Shown here piece after piece: positions 7,061 through 17,410 of a stretch of 64,000 nt of DNA (position 1 is the first letter of the stretch; each line of letters begins with the position of its first letter). The notes under the pieces were generated by a model. The model was not told where the DNA came from. It ran no database searches and saw only the letters and a list, made by a program, of their open reading frames with translations. The stretch is from Burkholderiaceae bacterium (GTDB lineage Bacteria > Pseudomonadota > Gammaproteobacteria > Burkholderiales > Burkholderiaceae_B). Both the position numbers and the translations under genes were made by a program. The stretch is from positions 1 to 64,000 of the forward strand of contig JAOATE010000089.1 of assembly GCA_030158305.1 (NCBI GenBank). Direction: 5' to 3'.

Positions 7061-8854
7061 ATGAAATTATTCCGCCTCTATTTGCGCGTGCTTGAAAAAC
7101 TGGGTTCGGATCGGCGACTCGGTTGGCTCTTGGCCTTGGCCAACGTCGCACTTGCCATGGCGTTATTCGCGGAGCCTGTTCTCTTTGGTCGTGTGATCGA
7201 TACGCTTTCAACTATCCCGAGCAATCAGCCAGCTGCAATATGGGAAGGCGTCTGGCCTTTGCTCTTGCTCTGGACTGGCTTTGGATTGTTCACGATTATC
7301 TGCTCAACCTTGGTCGCACTTTTTTCGGATCGACTCGCGCATCGCCGTCGACACGCCGTATTTGGTGAGTATTTTGAACATGTGCTGCATCTGCCGCTCG
7401 CGCAACAGTCTCGCACCCACTCCGGCCGTTTGATGAAAATCATGCTGCAAGGAACCGATACCCTCTGGTGGCTATGGTTAAGCTTTTTCCGTGAACACCT
7501 CGCGGCATTTGTTTCTTTGGTCGTACTGGTGCCGCTGGCACTCTACATTAACTGGCGACTCGCAATCGTGTTGATTGTCTTATGCCTCTTGTTTGGTGTG
7601 CTGACAAATTACATTTTGCGCAAAACACAAAAACTTCAGATGCAAGTTGAAAGCCATCACTCTGATCTTGCTGAACTCGCCTCGGATACGCTTGGCAACA
7701 TCGCTTTAGTGCAGAGTTTTTCACGCATACAGACTGAAGTGAGCGCGTTACGCAACATCAGTCAACGCGTACTGGGCGCTCAACTGCCTGTGCTGTCGTG
7801 GTGGGCGATCGTCACGGTACTCACGCGCTCCGCCACCACGCTGAGCATTTTATGTATCGTGATTTTAGGTGCTTGGCTCTATACCAAATCTCTCATCTCG
7901 ATCGGCGAAATTGTGACGTTTATTGCCTTTGCAGGCATGGTGATTGGGCGACTCGAACAAATCGTCGCCTTTTTCAACAAGCTCGCCATGGATGCCCCGC
8001 GCCTGAGAGAGTTTTTTGGTGTGCTCGATACGGCTCCAGAGATTCAGGATGCGCCTGATGCGATCGATCCCGGTCGTTGCGAAGGCATCATCGAATTTCA
8101 CAACGTGAGTTTTTCTTACGATGGCCAACGTCCTGCCGTTCAGAACCTCAGTTTCAAAGTCGCGCCGGGTCAAACAATCGCCTTAGTGGGTACCTCCGGC
8201 GCAGGAAAATCCACAGCCCTCAGCTTGCTGTATCGCGCGTTTGATCCTCAGTCTGGCGCCATCACCATTGACGGTCGCGATATCCGCGAATTTCAGTTGA
8301 CCGCCCTGCGCCGCAATATCGGCGTAGTATTTCAAGAACCACTTTTATTTAATCGTTCGATCGCTGAAAACTTACGCATCGGCTCACCGGAAGCCAGTGA
8401 GTCCGATCTGCGCGAAGCCAGTGCGCGCGCTCAGGCACTAGACTTTATTTCCCGACAACCCCAAGGGTTTGACACAATCATTGGTGAACGTGGCCGCAGT
8501 CTCTCAGGCGGTGAACGTCAACGCTTATCGATTGCGCGGGTTCTCTTGAAAAATCCGCCGATCTTGATCTTGGACGAAGCGACCAGCGCGCTGGACAGCT
8601 CAACGGAAACGAGTCTACTCAAAGCAATGGAAGAAGTGACGCGTCAACGCAGCACGCTTGTGATCGCTCACCGACTCAGCACCATCAGACAAGCCGATAT
8701 GATTTTGGTGATGGATGCCGGCCAAGTGATCGAAGTCGGCACGTTCGACATGCTCTATGCACAAGGCGGACGTTTTACGGAAATCGTCAAGCAACAGTTC
8801 AACGCACCAATTGAACACCCCTCACACCCAAATATACAGATGGAACTGCGATGA
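7061..8854 (+). CDS. ndvA: NdvA/ChvA-like ABC glucan exporter (fused permease-ATPase)
   Basis: Half-size ABC exporter of 597 residues. Six membrane helices (about residues 20-310) are followed by an ATPase with Walker A GTSGAGKS, signature LSGGERQR and Walker [13 protein letters not shown]. The membrane half resembles NdvA/ChvA, which exports cyclic beta-1,2-glucan in rhizobia and agrobacteria: [15 protein letters not shown], an [11 protein letters not shown] segment, [15 protein letters not shown] and [14 protein letters not shown]-like stretches match the family layout. A homodimer in the inner membrane is expected. Cyclic-glucan producers pair NdvA with the very large NdvB synthase, which is not seen; here the partner is OpgH. 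The gene starts 6 bases after opgH, and its last four bases (ATGA) overlap the methyltransferase start, so the three are translated together. Confidence 0.8.
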   Translation: MKLFRLYLRVLEKLGSDRRLGWLLALANVALAMALFAEPVLFGRVIDTLSTIPSNQPAAIWEGVWPLLLLWTGFGLFTIICSTLVALFSDRLAHRRRHAVFGEYFEHVLHLPLAQQSRTHSGRLMKIMLQGTDTLWWLWLSFFREHLAAFVSLVVLVPLALYINWRLAIVLIVLCLLFGVLTNYILRKTQKLQMQVESHHSDLAELASDTLGNIALVQSFSRIQTEVSALRNISQRVLGAQLPVLSWWAIVTVLTRSATTLSILCIVILGAWLYTKSLISIGEIVTFIAFAGMVIGRLEQIVAFFNKLAMDAPRLREFFGVLDTAPEIQDAPDAIDPGRCEGIIEFHNVSFSYDGQRPAVQNLSFKVAPGQTIALVGTSGAGKSTALSLLYRAFDPQSGAITIDGRDIREFQLTALRRNIGVVFQEPLLFNRSIAENLRIGSPEASESDLREASARAQALDFISRQPQGFDTIIGERGRSLSGGERQRLSIARVLLKNPPILILDEATSALDSSTETSLLKAMEEVTRQRSTLVIAHRLSTIRQADMILVMDAGQVIEVGTFDMLYAQGGRFTEIVKQQFNAPIEHPSHPNIQMELR

Positions 8855-9702
8855 CTGGATTTTCTGCACAATGGCTGGCTCTTCGCGAACCCGCGGATCA
8901 CCGTGCGCGCGACATCGCGCTGCAGTCAATCGTCATACACGACCTTGAACGTCTCGCGCGCATGCGTGCAGGGCCGCTCAAGCTTGTCGATCTTGGTTCT
9001 GGTTCCGGTTCAAACTTGCGGGCATTAGCGCCCCTGTTGCCAGAGAACCAACACTGGACCTTGGTCGATTACGATCCCGCATTATTAGAGGCTGCACGCG
9101 CAGCATGCATACTGTGGGCCGACCAAGTGGTCTCCAACGATGACTCACTCAAACTCATCAAAAACAACAAGCACATCACGATTCATTTTCGTTGTGAAGA
9201 CCTCTCAAGCAACATCGAAGCCGTCCTAGCTGAGCCTGCGGATCTCATCACGGCTGCCGCATTTTTTGACCTAGTTGCCGAACAGTGGCTTGAACGCTTT
9301 TGTGGTTTACTCTCCACGCCTCTTTACACAGTCTTGACCTATAACGGCATTGAGCACTGGACACCAGCTGAACCAAGCGATGCAGCGATACTAAAAGCCT
9401 TTCATGCGCATCAACAAACAGATAAAGGTTTTGGCGCAGCGGCAGGACCGACTGCTGCAGGCGTCATGGAAAAGCTGTTGCGCATGCGTGGCTTTGCCGT
9501 GTCCAATGCCTCAAGCCCGTGGCTACTGGACTCAAAGGATCGCTCTTTGATCGAGCAACTTGCCACAGGTAGCGCAGGTGCTGTGCGAGACACCGGATTG
9601 GTCTCGCGAGAAAACGTAGAGGCTTGGCAACGGAGTCGCTGTCAGGCGACCACGTGCGAGATCGGACATACCGATTTGTATGCACGACCCCGTCAGTTTT
9701 AA
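8851..9702 (+). CDS. Class I SAM-dependent methyltransferase
   Basis: Cytoplasmic 283-residue protein with a Rossmann methyltransferase fold. Motif I is [14 protein letters not shown] near residue 46, followed by the acidic residue of motif II in [13 protein letters not shown]. Before it lies [18 protein letters not shown], a conserved-looking N-terminal segment. The target is unknown. It overlaps the exporter stop codon by ATGA, so it belongs to the opgH-ndvA operon and probably methylates the same product or its precursor. Its 3' end overlaps the convergent kup gene by four bases. Confidence 0.85.
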   Translation: MTGFSAQWLALREPADHRARDIALQSIVIHDLERLARMRAGPLKLVDLGSGSGSNLRALAPLLPENQHWTLVDYDPALLEAARAACILWADQVVSNDDSLKLIKNNKHITIHFRCEDLSSNIEAVLAEPADLITAAAFFDLVAEQWLERFCGLLSTPLYTVLTYNGIEHWTPAEPSDAAILKAFHAHQQTDKGFGAAAGPTAAGVMEKLLRMRGFAVSNASSPWLLDSKDRSLIEQLATGSAGAVRDTGLVSRENVEAWQRSRCQATTCEIGHTDLYARPRQF

Positions 9703-11636
9703 ATTTCGATTTTTGCGCCTAACTCGACCACACGGTTGGGTGGGATCTTGAAAAAGTCAGAAGGCTTGGCCGCATTTTGATACATCCAGGAAAATAGCTT
9801 TTCACGCCATAAGGCCATTCCCGGCAACTTGCTGGGCACGATGGTGTCGCGCGCCAGAAAGAAAGACGTATCCATCGCGTCAAACTCTAACCCGTGTTTC
9901 AGGGTAATCAAGTCCAAGACCGAGTTGATATCAGGCGTCTCTTTAAAGCCATGCACGGCTCGCACAACGTAAATGTCTTTGCCGAGCTCTTTGAGCTGCA
10001 ACCTTTCATTGTCGTTCACGAAAGGCACATCCCAAGTGCTCAGCTTGATGAAAAACACCCTATTGTGCAGAACCTTGTTGTGCTTGAGGTTGTGCAACAT
10101 CGTCGCAGGCGTATGGTCAACGTGAGCAGTCAAAAACACGGCAGTCCCCTCCACGCGATGGGGAGGATAGGACAAGATGCTTGTCACAAAATCCTGTAAC
10201 GGAATCGAGCCGTCAATCAGCTTTTCCCTCAGCAGCCGTCTGCCGGTATACCAAGTCATCAGGCAGATGAAGCACACAATACCTAGTAACAGCGGATACC
10301 AACCGCCGTCTTTGAGCTTCATCAATGTCGCGGCCCAAAACGAAAAATCAATGGCAAGAAATACAATGAAAAATAATGCGGCAACGATTGGATTGAGTTT
10401 CCACTCGCGCACCATCACGACAGACATCAGCAAGGTCGTAATCAACATCGTTGTCGTGACGGAAATACCGTAGGCAGCGGCAAGATTGCTTGATTCGCGA
10501 AACTGAATCACCGTGAACAGCACCATCGCTAAAAGCGCCCAGTTCACCACCGGAATATAAATCTGTCCACGCTCAGCAGCAGAGGTATGGTTGATACTCA
10601 TTCTGGGTAAAAATCCCAGCAAGGTCGCTTGATTGGCAAGTGAGTACGCACCAGAAATGACTGCCTGCGAGGCAATGACCGTTGCACTCGTCGCGAGGAT
10701 CACTAGAGGAACCAAGGCCCAGCTAGGTGCCATTAAATAAAAAGGATTCTTGATGGCTTCGGGATTTAAGATTAACAAAGCACCCTGACCAAAATAACAA
10801 AGCAATAAGCTCGGCATCACAATAAAGACCCAGGCGTAACGCACTGGTTTTTTACCAAAGTGACCCATGTCGAGATAGAGTGCTTCGACGCCCGTCACGA
10901 CCAGCACAACCGAGCCCATCACGATAAATGCCAGGAATGTGTGCTCAACGATAAAGTTGATGGCATAGAGTGGATTGATGGCAGCAAGTATTTCAGGGTG
11001 TTTAAAAATATTTAACACACCCAGCCCAGCCAGCGAGATGAACCAGAGCAAAGTGATGGGGCCGAACAGCTTGCCGACTGCGGCAGTCCCACGTTTTTGA
11101 ATCACAAACAGTGCAATCAAAATACCGATGGTGAGCGGAATAATAAAATGCTTGAGCTCCGGCGCAATAATTTCCAGTCCTTCGACTGCAGATAACACTG
11201 AGATGGCGGGCGTGATCACAGACTCGCCTACCAGCATACACGCACCAAACATGCCGATCATCATGACCGCGAGGTGGGGTTTACCTTTTCCTTTGAGGGA
11301 GCGTAAACCAAGTGCCATTAAAGACAGCACTCCACCTTCGCCTCGGTTATCGGCGCGCATCACGATCACGACATACTTGAGCGTCACGACAAGCATGAAC
11401 GCCCAAAACAACATGGACAAAATACCAAATACAGCTTCTGTGGAGAATGGAATGCCATGAGTCGGGCTAAAACACTCCTTGAGTGCATACAAAGGACTGG
11501 TCCCGATATCCCCAAATACAACTCCGATGGCAGCCAGCATCAGTACTTGCGTTGAACCGTGCTTTTCTTGGCTGGCTGCGACAGCAACCGGAGCCAGAAT
11601 GCTTGACTGCGAGTACTGTGGATCACTAATTGTCAT
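9699..11636 (-). CDS. kup: Kup-type potassium uptake transporter
   Basis: Potassium/proton symporter of the KUP/HAK/KT family, 645 residues, close to the usual size. The first helix carries the family signature [20 protein letters not shown], followed by about 11 more membrane segments and a C-terminal cytoplasmic tail after residue 460. Other conserved blocks are [31 protein letters not shown] and [18 protein letters not shown]. The ATG at 11636 lies only four bases after the stop of the fumarylacetoacetate-hydrolase-family gene, so the two seem translationally coupled even though their functions look unrelated. Confidence 0.95.
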   Translation of the reverse strand: MTISDPQYSQSSILAPVAVAASQEKHGSTQVLMLAAIGVVFGDIGTSPLYALKECFSPTHGIPFSTEAVFGILSMLFWAFMLVVTLKYVVIVMRADNRGEGGVLSLMALGLRSLKGKGKPHLAVMMIGMFGACMLVGESVITPAISVLSAVEGLEIIAPELKHFIIPLTIGILIALFVIQKRGTAAVGKLFGPITLLWFISLAGLGVLNIFKHPEILAAINPLYAINFIVEHTFLAFIVMGSVVLVVTGVEALYLDMGHFGKKPVRYAWVFIVMPSLLLCYFGQGALLILNPEAIKNPFYLMAPSWALVPLVILATSATVIASQAVISGAYSLANQATLLGFLPRMSINHTSAAERGQIYIPVVNWALLAMVLFTVIQFRESSNLAAAYGISVTTTMLITTLLMSVVMVREWKLNPIVAALFFIVFLAIDFSFWAATLMKLKDGGWYPLLLGIVCFICLMTWYTGRRLLREKLIDGSIPLQDFVTSILSYPPHRVEGTAVFLTAHVDHTPATMLHNLKHNKVLHNRVFFIKLSTWDVPFVNDNERLQLKELGKDIYVVRAVHGFKETPDINSVLDLITLKHGLEFDAMDTSFFLARDTIVPSKLPGMALWREKLFSWMYQNAAKPSDFFKIPPNRVVELGAKIEI

Positions 11637-11640
11637 TTTG

Positions 11641-12486
11641 CTAAGAAACCTGATTGCGCAGAGTTCCTATTTTATCAATGATGACCTCTACATAATCGCC
11701 TTTTTGCAAGAATCTGGGGGGCGTCCGACTAAAGCCTACGCCCTCAGGCGTACCGGTCGCAATCACATCGCCCGCATGGAGCTCGGTAAAACCAGAGATG
11801 TACTCGATTAACTTAGGAATCGTGAAAATCATGTTGTCGAACGCGGTGTGCTGCATGGTTTCACCCGACACAATCGTCGTCAGCGTCAAATGATCCAGCT
11901 CTCCGACCTCGTCGGGGGTGACCAAGGCGGGGCCAATCGAGCTTGAACGATAAAAGTTTTTACCCTGGTCGAGCGTCCGCTGAAACTGATAGTCTCTGAC
12001 CGAGCCGTCCATAAAGCAGGTGTAGCCCGCGATATATTGCGCCGCATCTTCAGCACGGACCTTGCGCGCGGTTTTGCTGATCACGACGGCGATTTCACCT
12101 TCGAAATCGAACTCGGGCGAAAGCGTTGGCTTTTCAAAATCTTCGTTGTGCGCGACTAAGGCTGCAGGTATTTTGATGAAAGTCCTAGGAAACTCGGGAA
12201 GTTTATGGCCTGCTTCGGCTGCGTGAGCCGCGTAGTTCAATCCGACACAGTGAATCGTGACAGGCTCTAAAAACAAAGGCAAATAACGAATCTGAGACTC
12301 TTTCAGATCCGCCTGCGCGACACCCGCAAGCGCCTGCTGTGCCTCGGCGTAGCCATTTTTTTGAACCAGCTGCAAGAGCGTTGGATACGCCTGGCCAATG
12401 CGGGAAGCTAGGTCCACAATGCCGCCATCGGCACGCAAGACACCATAAGAACTTTTCCCTTCATGGGTGTAACTCACCAACTTCAT
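11641..12486 (-). CDS. Fumarylacetoacetate hydrolase (FAH) family protein
   Basis: 281-residue enzyme of the FAH superfamily, which hydrolyses, decarboxylates or isomerises acylpyruvate-like compounds using a divalent metal. The catalytic domain (from about residue 75) has [21 protein letters not shown] with the metal-binding Glu residues in the E-F-D-F-E-G-E string, and a [11 protein letters not shown] motif near residue 245. The N-terminal domain ([13 protein letters not shown]) is typical of ureidoglycolate-lyase and 2-hydroxyhepta-2,4-diene-1,7-dioate isomerase-like members. The exact substrate cannot be told. It is the first gene of a two-gene unit with kup. Confidence 0.85.
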   Translation of the reverse strand: MKLVSYTHEGKSSYGVLRADGGIVDLASRIGQAYPTLLQLVQKNGYAEAQQALAGVAQADLKESQIRYLPLFLEPVTIHCVGLNYAAHAAEAGHKLPEFPRTFIKIPAALVAHNEDFEKPTLSPEFDFEGEIAVVISKTARKVRAEDAAQYIAGYTCFMDGSVRDYQFQRTLDQGKNFYRSSSIGPALVTPDEVGELDHLTLTTIVSGETMQHTAFDNMIFTIPKLIEYISGFTELHAGDVIATGTPEGVGFSRTPPRFLQKGDYVEVIIDKIGTLRNQVS

Positions 12487-12606
12487 GCGTCAATCCTTTA
12501 AAAAATAGAGATGTTGCTTTTAGAATATATTAGGCTAGAAAGTTGCTGCACGTCTGACTTCCGCGCACAGAGACTTATTTTTTATTGATTTTTATCAGGT
12601 CACTGT

Positions 12607-13464
12607 ATGACACCAAAACTTCCTATCGATAACGCCAAGACTGCAGCCGAGCTGACGGTTGAGCTCGAGGAAAAATTCACGCCCCCCGCCACCGACGATG
12701 CCTACAAGCTAGCTTTTGCCGATCAGGATTTTCTTAATAGTCCCGAAGTGAGGGGAATCCGCTTTCAGCTAGAGCTCCTAAAGCCTGATCTGAGCCTTCG
12801 CGAACATGGCATTGACCACACGATCGTCGTCTTTGGCTCTGCTCGTTTTATGAGCCAAGCGGCGGCCCTCGAAAAAGAAAAAACCGCCACCTCTGACGCT
12901 GAACGCGCGAAAGCCGCGATTGCGCTCAACACTAGTATGCATTACGAGTCCGCGCGTACTTTTGGCCAATTGGTGGGTCAGTACAATCTTAAGCAAGCAG
13001 CCAAAGACTTTCGCCTGCATATTTGCACCGGTGGCGGACCTGGCATCATGGAGGCCGCCAACCGAGGCGCTTTCGAGGCAGGTGATGTCTCCATCGGGCT
13101 CAATATCAGCCTACCGCGCGAACAAGTACCCAACCCCTACATCACGCCTGATTTTTGCTTTCGCTTTCACTACTTTGCGTTGCGTAAGATGCACTTTATG
13201 CTGCGCGCGCGCGCCATTGTCGTGTATCCAGGTGGTTTCGGCTCGTTTGATGAGCTCTTCGAGGTTCTGACCTTAGTGCAGACTAAAAAGGTAGAACCGA
13301 TGCCCATCGTATTGGTGGGTCAAGAATTCTGGACCAAGATGATTCGCTTTGATTTGCTAATCGAGTCAGGCTTGATCGAGCCTGACGATCTCAAGATCGT
13401 CAAGATTGTCGACACGGCTGAACAAGCCTGGACTGCTATTCGCGATTGGTACGAACTGAGCTGA
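12607..13464 (+). CDS. LOG-family protein (putative nucleoside-monophosphate phosphoribohydrolase)
   Basis: 285-residue LOG (Lonely Guy, formerly lysine-decarboxylase-like) fold. Known members release bases from nucleoside 5'-monophosphates. The motifs are IVVFGSARF, GGGPGIMEAANRGAF and PGGFGSFDELFE, the last being the PGGxGTxxE phosphate-binding signature with Ser in place of Thr. The first 60 residues are an extra N-terminal region found in longer bacterial homologues. It stands alone on the plus strand; its 3' end overlaps the convergent fumarase gene by 29 bases. Its substrate may be AMP, but this is not shown by sequence. Confidence 0.85.
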   Translation: MTPKLPIDNAKTAAELTVELEEKFTPPATDDAYKLAFADQDFLNSPEVRGIRFQLELLKPDLSLREHGIDHTIVVFGSARFMSQAAALEKEKTATSDAERAKAAIALNTSMHYESARTFGQLVGQYNLKQAAKDFRLHICTGGGPGIMEAANRGAFEAGDVSIGLNISLPREQVPNPYITPDFCFRFHYFALRKMHFMLRARAIVVYPGGFGSFDELFEVLTLVQTKKVEPMPIVLVGQEFWTKMIRFDLLIESGLIEPDDLKIVKIVDTAEQAWTAIRDWYELS

Positions 13465-14944
13465 TCCAGTGGATCGTGTGACCGCGTGCGTCGACACCGA
13501 CCGTCACAGGCATGTCGCGCACCACAAACTCGTAAATCGCCTCCATGCCTAAGTCTTCGTATGCCAAGACGCGAGCGGACTCGATTGCCTTGGAGACGAG
13601 ATACGCAGCGCCCCCGACAACGACCAAATAAGCGACACCTGCTTTCTTGATGGCTTCGATGGCAACGGGACCTCTCTCAGCCTTACCCACAGACACCAAT
13701 AGCCCTGTCTGTTCAAGCAGTGTCGGCATAAACTTATCCATGCGCGTCGACGTTGTCGGGCCCGCAGGACCCACCGCCTCTCCCTTGACTGGATCGACAG
13801 GTCCTACATAATAAATCGCCCGATTTTTCAATGAAACAGGCAAGGGCTCGCCCCGCGCAAGGGTTTCAACCATGCGCTTGTGCGCGGCATCTCGACCCGT
13901 CAATAACTTGCCGGACAACAACAGCAACTCGCCGGCCTTCCAACTCTGCACTTCTTGTGGTGTCAGCGTATCCAAATCCACGCGACGTCCGTCAGCCGTT
14001 GGCATCGCATCAGGGATGCCATCCCACACAGAACTGTCAGGAGGCGTAAACATCGCAGGCCCCGAGCCATCCAGTGAAAAAGTGATAAACCGCGTCGCGG
14101 CACAATTAGGCATCAAGGCCACAGGCAATAAGGCGGCATGCGACGCTGCGGTTTCAATTTTGACATCCAGGATCGTCGCGTCTCCCCCTAAACCCTGTGC
14201 ACCAATACCTAAAGCATTGACACGATCAAAGACCTCAAGACGAAGTTTCTCAACCTCATCTGGATTCGCATGGGTTCGAACCGACTGAATATCAATGGGT
14301 GTAAACAACGCACGTTTTGCCATCAGCATGGCCTGCTCTGGCGTGCCGCCAATTCCAAGACCCAGAACGCCGGGTGGACACCAGCCCGCCCCCATGCCAG
14401 GCAACTGACTCACCACCCAGTCCGCGATTGAATCGCTGGGATTGAGCATGGCGTAGCGTGCTTTGACATCGCCCCCACCACCCTTGGCCACTGCGATGAT
14501 CTCTAAACCATCCCCCTCAACCAATTCAACGTGCACGATCGCAGGGGTGTTGTCACCGGTATTTTTTCTTTGTCCGAGCGGATGTCGGATCATCGACGCG
14601 CGTAAAGGGTTGTCCGCAAATAAATAGGCTTTTGCGACGCCCTCATTGGCGAGCGTTTGTAAACTTGGCGTCGCGGCACGCTCGGGCGCCTCGATCCGAA
14701 CATCCATCCCAAGCTTAAAAAATACATGCGCGACACCAGTATCCTGACAAACGGGTCGTTGCGCCTGCGCACTCATTTTGCTGTTGACCAGCAACTGCAG
14801 CAACGCGTTGCGGGCAGGCGCTGAGGTTTCTTTTTGATACGCCTCTTTGAGTGCCTGGACAAAATCGGTCGGATGGTAATAGCTCACATACTGCAACGCA
14901 TCTGCGATGCTGGTGACGATGTCACGTGCCTGAATCACTCGCAT
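13436..14944 (-). CDS. Class I (iron-sulfur) fumarate hydratase
   Basis: 502-residue fumarase of the 4Fe-4S class, interconverting fumarate and L-malate. The N-terminal alpha domain has RPVCQDTGVAHVFFKLG, which supplies a cluster Cys, and GGGGDVKARYAMLNPSD. Further Cys appear in GAGWCPPGVLGLGIGG and MPNCAATR, giving the expected three ligands. The C-terminal beta domain has GRDAAHKR and GPVGPAGPTTSTRMD-like segments. I chose the ATG at 14944 because the upstream extension overlaps the lyase gene; this leaves two bases between the two genes. Pairing with a fumarase/aspartase-superfamily lyase suggests that fumarate released by that lyase feeds directly to malate (inference). Confidence 0.92.
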   Translation of the reverse strand: MRVIQARDIVTSIADALQYVSYYHPTDFVQALKEAYQKETSAPARNALLQLLVNSKMSAQAQRPVCQDTGVAHVFFKLGMDVRIEAPERAATPSLQTLANEGVAKAYLFADNPLRASMIRHPLGQRKNTGDNTPAIVHVELVEGDGLEIIAVAKGGGGDVKARYAMLNPSDSIADWVVSQLPGMGAGWCPPGVLGLGIGGTPEQAMLMAKRALFTPIDIQSVRTHANPDEVEKLRLEVFDRVNALGIGAQGLGGDATILDVKIETAASHAALLPVALMPNCAATRFITFSLDGSGPAMFTPPDSSVWDGIPDAMPTADGRRVDLDTLTPQEVQSWKAGELLLLSGKLLTGRDAAHKRMVETLARGEPLPVSLKNRAIYYVGPVDPVKGEAVGPAGPTTSTRMDKFMPTLLEQTGLLVSVGKAERGPVAIEAIKKAGVAYLVVVGGAAYLVSKAIESARVLAYEDLGMEAIYEFVVRDMPVTVGVDARGHTIHWISSVRTNRE

Positions 14945-14946
14945 AC

Positions 14947-16293
14947 TTAGCCCTTGTTCCAGGCACGCATACGATCCACCATTTGCGGTGCGGCCCCCAG
15001 ATAGTTGGCGGGATCGCACAGTCGATCAATCGTCGCCCGGTCAAGCTTATCGCTCACCGTCTTGTCCTGATAGAGAACTTCGGCGAGTTTTTTACCCTGA
15101 ATCGAAGTGATGCGACAAGCGTCATACACCACGTCATGTGCGGTCTGTCGTCCGATGTGTGGCGCAAGGCCCATCATGACGGCTTCCGCCACAATCAATC
15201 CACCGGACAAGTCGAGATTCTTGAGCATACGCTTGGTATCAACTTCCAGGCCGCTGAGCATAAACTTTGCTTGCTTGAGTGCGCCGGCGGTCAAAATGAA
15301 GGACTCAGGAATCGCTGACCACTCGATATGCCAAGGACCCGTTGCACGCTCAAAGTCTTGCACCATGGCGTCCAAGGCCAAACCTGCGTGTTGACGCACA
15401 GCCTTGGAAGCGCTGAGCATGAGTTCACAAGAAATGGGATTACGCTTTTGCGGCATGGTGCTCGAGGCGCCACGACCTTTGACAAAAGGCTCGAACGCCT
15501 CGCCTAACTCATTGGTCATCATCAGCATGATGTCGAGTGCAATTTTGCCAAGCGAACCTGTGACAAGTGCTAAAAACTGGATGGTTTCAACCAAGCCATC
15601 ACGGGCAACGTGCCAGGTGACAGGCGCAGAGCCCAGACCCAATTCTTTCATCAGCGCGTCTTGCACGGCTAAACCTTGGTCACCCAACGAGGCGAGTGTG
15701 CCAGCCGCACCACCGAATTGACCAATCAACACGCGCGGCTTGAGTTGCGCCAAGCGCTCGCGATGACGGCGCACCATCAATAACCAGACAGCAGCTTTGT
15801 AGCCAAACGTGATGGGTAAGGCGTGCTGCAAGTGTGTACGTCCTGCCATCGGTGAATCACGATATTGCAAAGACATTTGATCCAAAATCGCATCAAGTTC
15901 GTCCAGATCCCGCTCGATAATCGCCAGACCATCGCGCACCTGAAGCACTGTCGCGGTATCCATGATGTCCTGGGTGGTTGCCCCCCAGTGCAGGTATTCA
16001 CCTTCAGGGCCACACATTTTTGAAATCTGATGCACGAGCGGCAAAATCGGATAACCCACGATTTCAGTTTCACGCTTGAGTTCCACCATATCCAGCTTGC
16101 TTGAGTCGGCACGCGCAATGATTGCGTCTGCCGCCGCTTTTGGAATCACGCCCAGCTCGCCCTGCACTTTTGCCAAGGCGATTTCAGTATCGGTGTAGCG
16201 GCGTAAGGTCGCCGCATCATCAAACACCTCACGCATGGCAGCCGTGCCGAACATGTCTTTAAAAATGGAGGATTCGATCATTGAAATAGGCAT
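14947..16293 (-). CDS. Adenylosuccinate lyase/PcaB-family lyase (fumarase-aspartase superfamily)
   Basis: 448-residue member of the superfamily of adenylosuccinate lyase, argininosuccinate lyase and 3-carboxymuconate cycloisomerase. The signature loop GASSTMPQKRNPISCE lies near residue 280 and the conserved GEYLHWGATTQDIMDT and AGRTHLQHALPITFG blocks are present. The C-terminal domain resembles PcaB-like proteins, so it may be a catabolic C-N or C-C lyase rather than the purine enzyme PurB. It is cotranscribed with class I fumarase, and a Bug solute receptor diverges from it, which points to uptake and cleavage of a dicarboxylate- or amino-dicarboxylate-type compound. Substrate unknown. Confidence 0.8.
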   Translation of the reverse strand: MPISMIESSIFKDMFGTAAMREVFDDAATLRRYTDTEIALAKVQGELGVIPKAAADAIIARADSSKLDMVELKRETEIVGYPILPLVHQISKMCGPEGEYLHWGATTQDIMDTATVLQVRDGLAIIERDLDELDAILDQMSLQYRDSPMAGRTHLQHALPITFGYKAAVWLLMVRRHRERLAQLKPRVLIGQFGGAAGTLASLGDQGLAVQDALMKELGLGSAPVTWHVARDGLVETIQFLALVTGSLGKIALDIMLMMTNELGEAFEPFVKGRGASSTMPQKRNPISCELMLSASKAVRQHAGLALDAMVQDFERATGPWHIEWSAIPESFILTAGALKQAKFMLSGLEVDTKRMLKNLDLSGGLIVAEAVMMGLAPHIGRQTAHDVVYDACRITSIQGKKLAEVLYQDKTVSDKLDRATIDRLCDPANYLGAAPQMVDRMRAWNKG

Positions 16294-16429
16294 ATGGGTA
16301 AGCTCAACATGAATAAATAGGCGCCAATATTAGGGGTGGCCCTATGCCCCGTCAACATTTCACCATAGTATGATCAACCTTACATTTAGTTGAATCAAAT
16401 ATAACTACATATCTCTGGAGATCGTCAAA

Positions 16430-17410
16430 ATGAAAAAAACGTTATTGAACACGCTCTGCGCATCGTTATTGTTAGGCGCAGCCTCTTTCTCAGCGATCGC
16501 CCAAGAATATCCTAACAAAACCATCACGATGATCATGCCTTACGCCCCGGGCGGTCCAGGCGACACGATTACCCGACTGTTTGCAGCAGCCATGCAAAAA
16601 AACATCGGTCAACAGATCATCGTTGATAATCCTGCCGGCGCCAGTGGCAGCATTGGCACTGCGAAAGTTGCCCGCTCCAATCCTGATGGCTACACCTTGC
16701 TGATGACGCACATCAGCCATGCCACCAACCCCATGATGATCAAAAATCTTTCCTATAGCCCCGTGAAAGACTTTGAGCCGGTGGGACTGGCGACAGTGGG
16801 TCCAATGGTCGTGGTCGCACGCAAGGACTTCCCACCTGCCAACACCAAGGAATTTGTCGAGTACGTGAAAAAGAATCAAGACAAAATCAGTATGGGTAAC
16901 GCAGGCGTGGGCTCTGCTTCACACATGTGCAGCCTGATGTTCATGGAAGCCTTAGGCGTCAAGCTCAACAACATCCCCTACAAGGGCACAGGCCCCGCCA
17001 TGAACGACTTGATGGGTGGTCAGATCGATATTCTGTGTGACCAGACCACCAGTACCGTGGGGCATATCAAGGGCAATCGCATCAAGGCCTACGCCATCGC
17101 TGGCACAAATCGGATCGACTCCTTGCCTGATCTGCCTGCGATTACCGAAGCCGGCGTCAAAGGGTTTGATCTGAGCATCTGGTTTGGTATCTATGCGCCA
17201 AAAGGCACACCCAAGCCCGTGATTGACAAGCTGTCAGCCTCTTTGGCAAAAGCCGTACAAGATCCTGACGTCAAGGCCCGCTTGGCAAACATGGGGACTT
17301 CACCGGTCTCGCCTGACCTCGCTGTGCCCGCAAAACTTGCCGAGCACCTGCAAAAAGAAATCGATACGCTTGGTCCTTTGCTCAAGAAAGCAGGCGTTGA
17401 GGCAAACTAA
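16430..17410 (+). CDS. Bug-family tripartite tricarboxylate transporter receptor
   Basis: 326-residue periplasmic solute receptor. The signal peptide (MKKTLLNTLCASLLLGAASFSAIAQ) ends near residue 25. The mature protein has the Bug motifs YPNKTITMIMPYAPGGPGDTI, IVDNPAGASGSIG and YKGTGPAMNDLMGGQID. Bug proteins deliver carboxylates or related solutes to TctAB-type carriers. No tctAB is adjacent; the only pair in the window is at 40.9-42.9 kb. CTGGAG lies about 8 bases before the ATG. It diverges from the lyase-fumarase operon, whose substrate it might bind. Confidence 0.92.
   Translation: MKKTLLNTLCASLLLGAASFSAIAQEYPNKTITMIMPYAPGGPGDTITRLFAAAMQKNIGQQIIVDNPAGASGSIGTAKVARSNPDGYTLLMTHISHATNPMMIKNLSYSPVKDFEPVGLATVGPMVVVARKDFPPANTKEFVEYVKKNQDKISMGNAGVGSASHMCSLMFMEALGVKLNNIPYKGTGPAMNDLMGGQIDILCDQTTSTVGHIKGNRIKAYAIAGTNRIDSLPDLPAITEAGVKGFDLSIWFGIYAPKGTPKPVIDKLSASLAKAVQDPDVKARLANMGTSPVSPDLAVPAKLAEHLQKEIDTLGPLLKKAGVEAN

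Noticed and set aside
7061-8854. MsbA-type lipid A exporter
   Set aside because: The membrane half looks closer to NdvA/ChvA, and its operon partner is a glucan synthase-like enzyme.
14945-15019. Upstream start of class I fumarase
   Set aside because: It overlaps the lyase gene and adds no family sequence.
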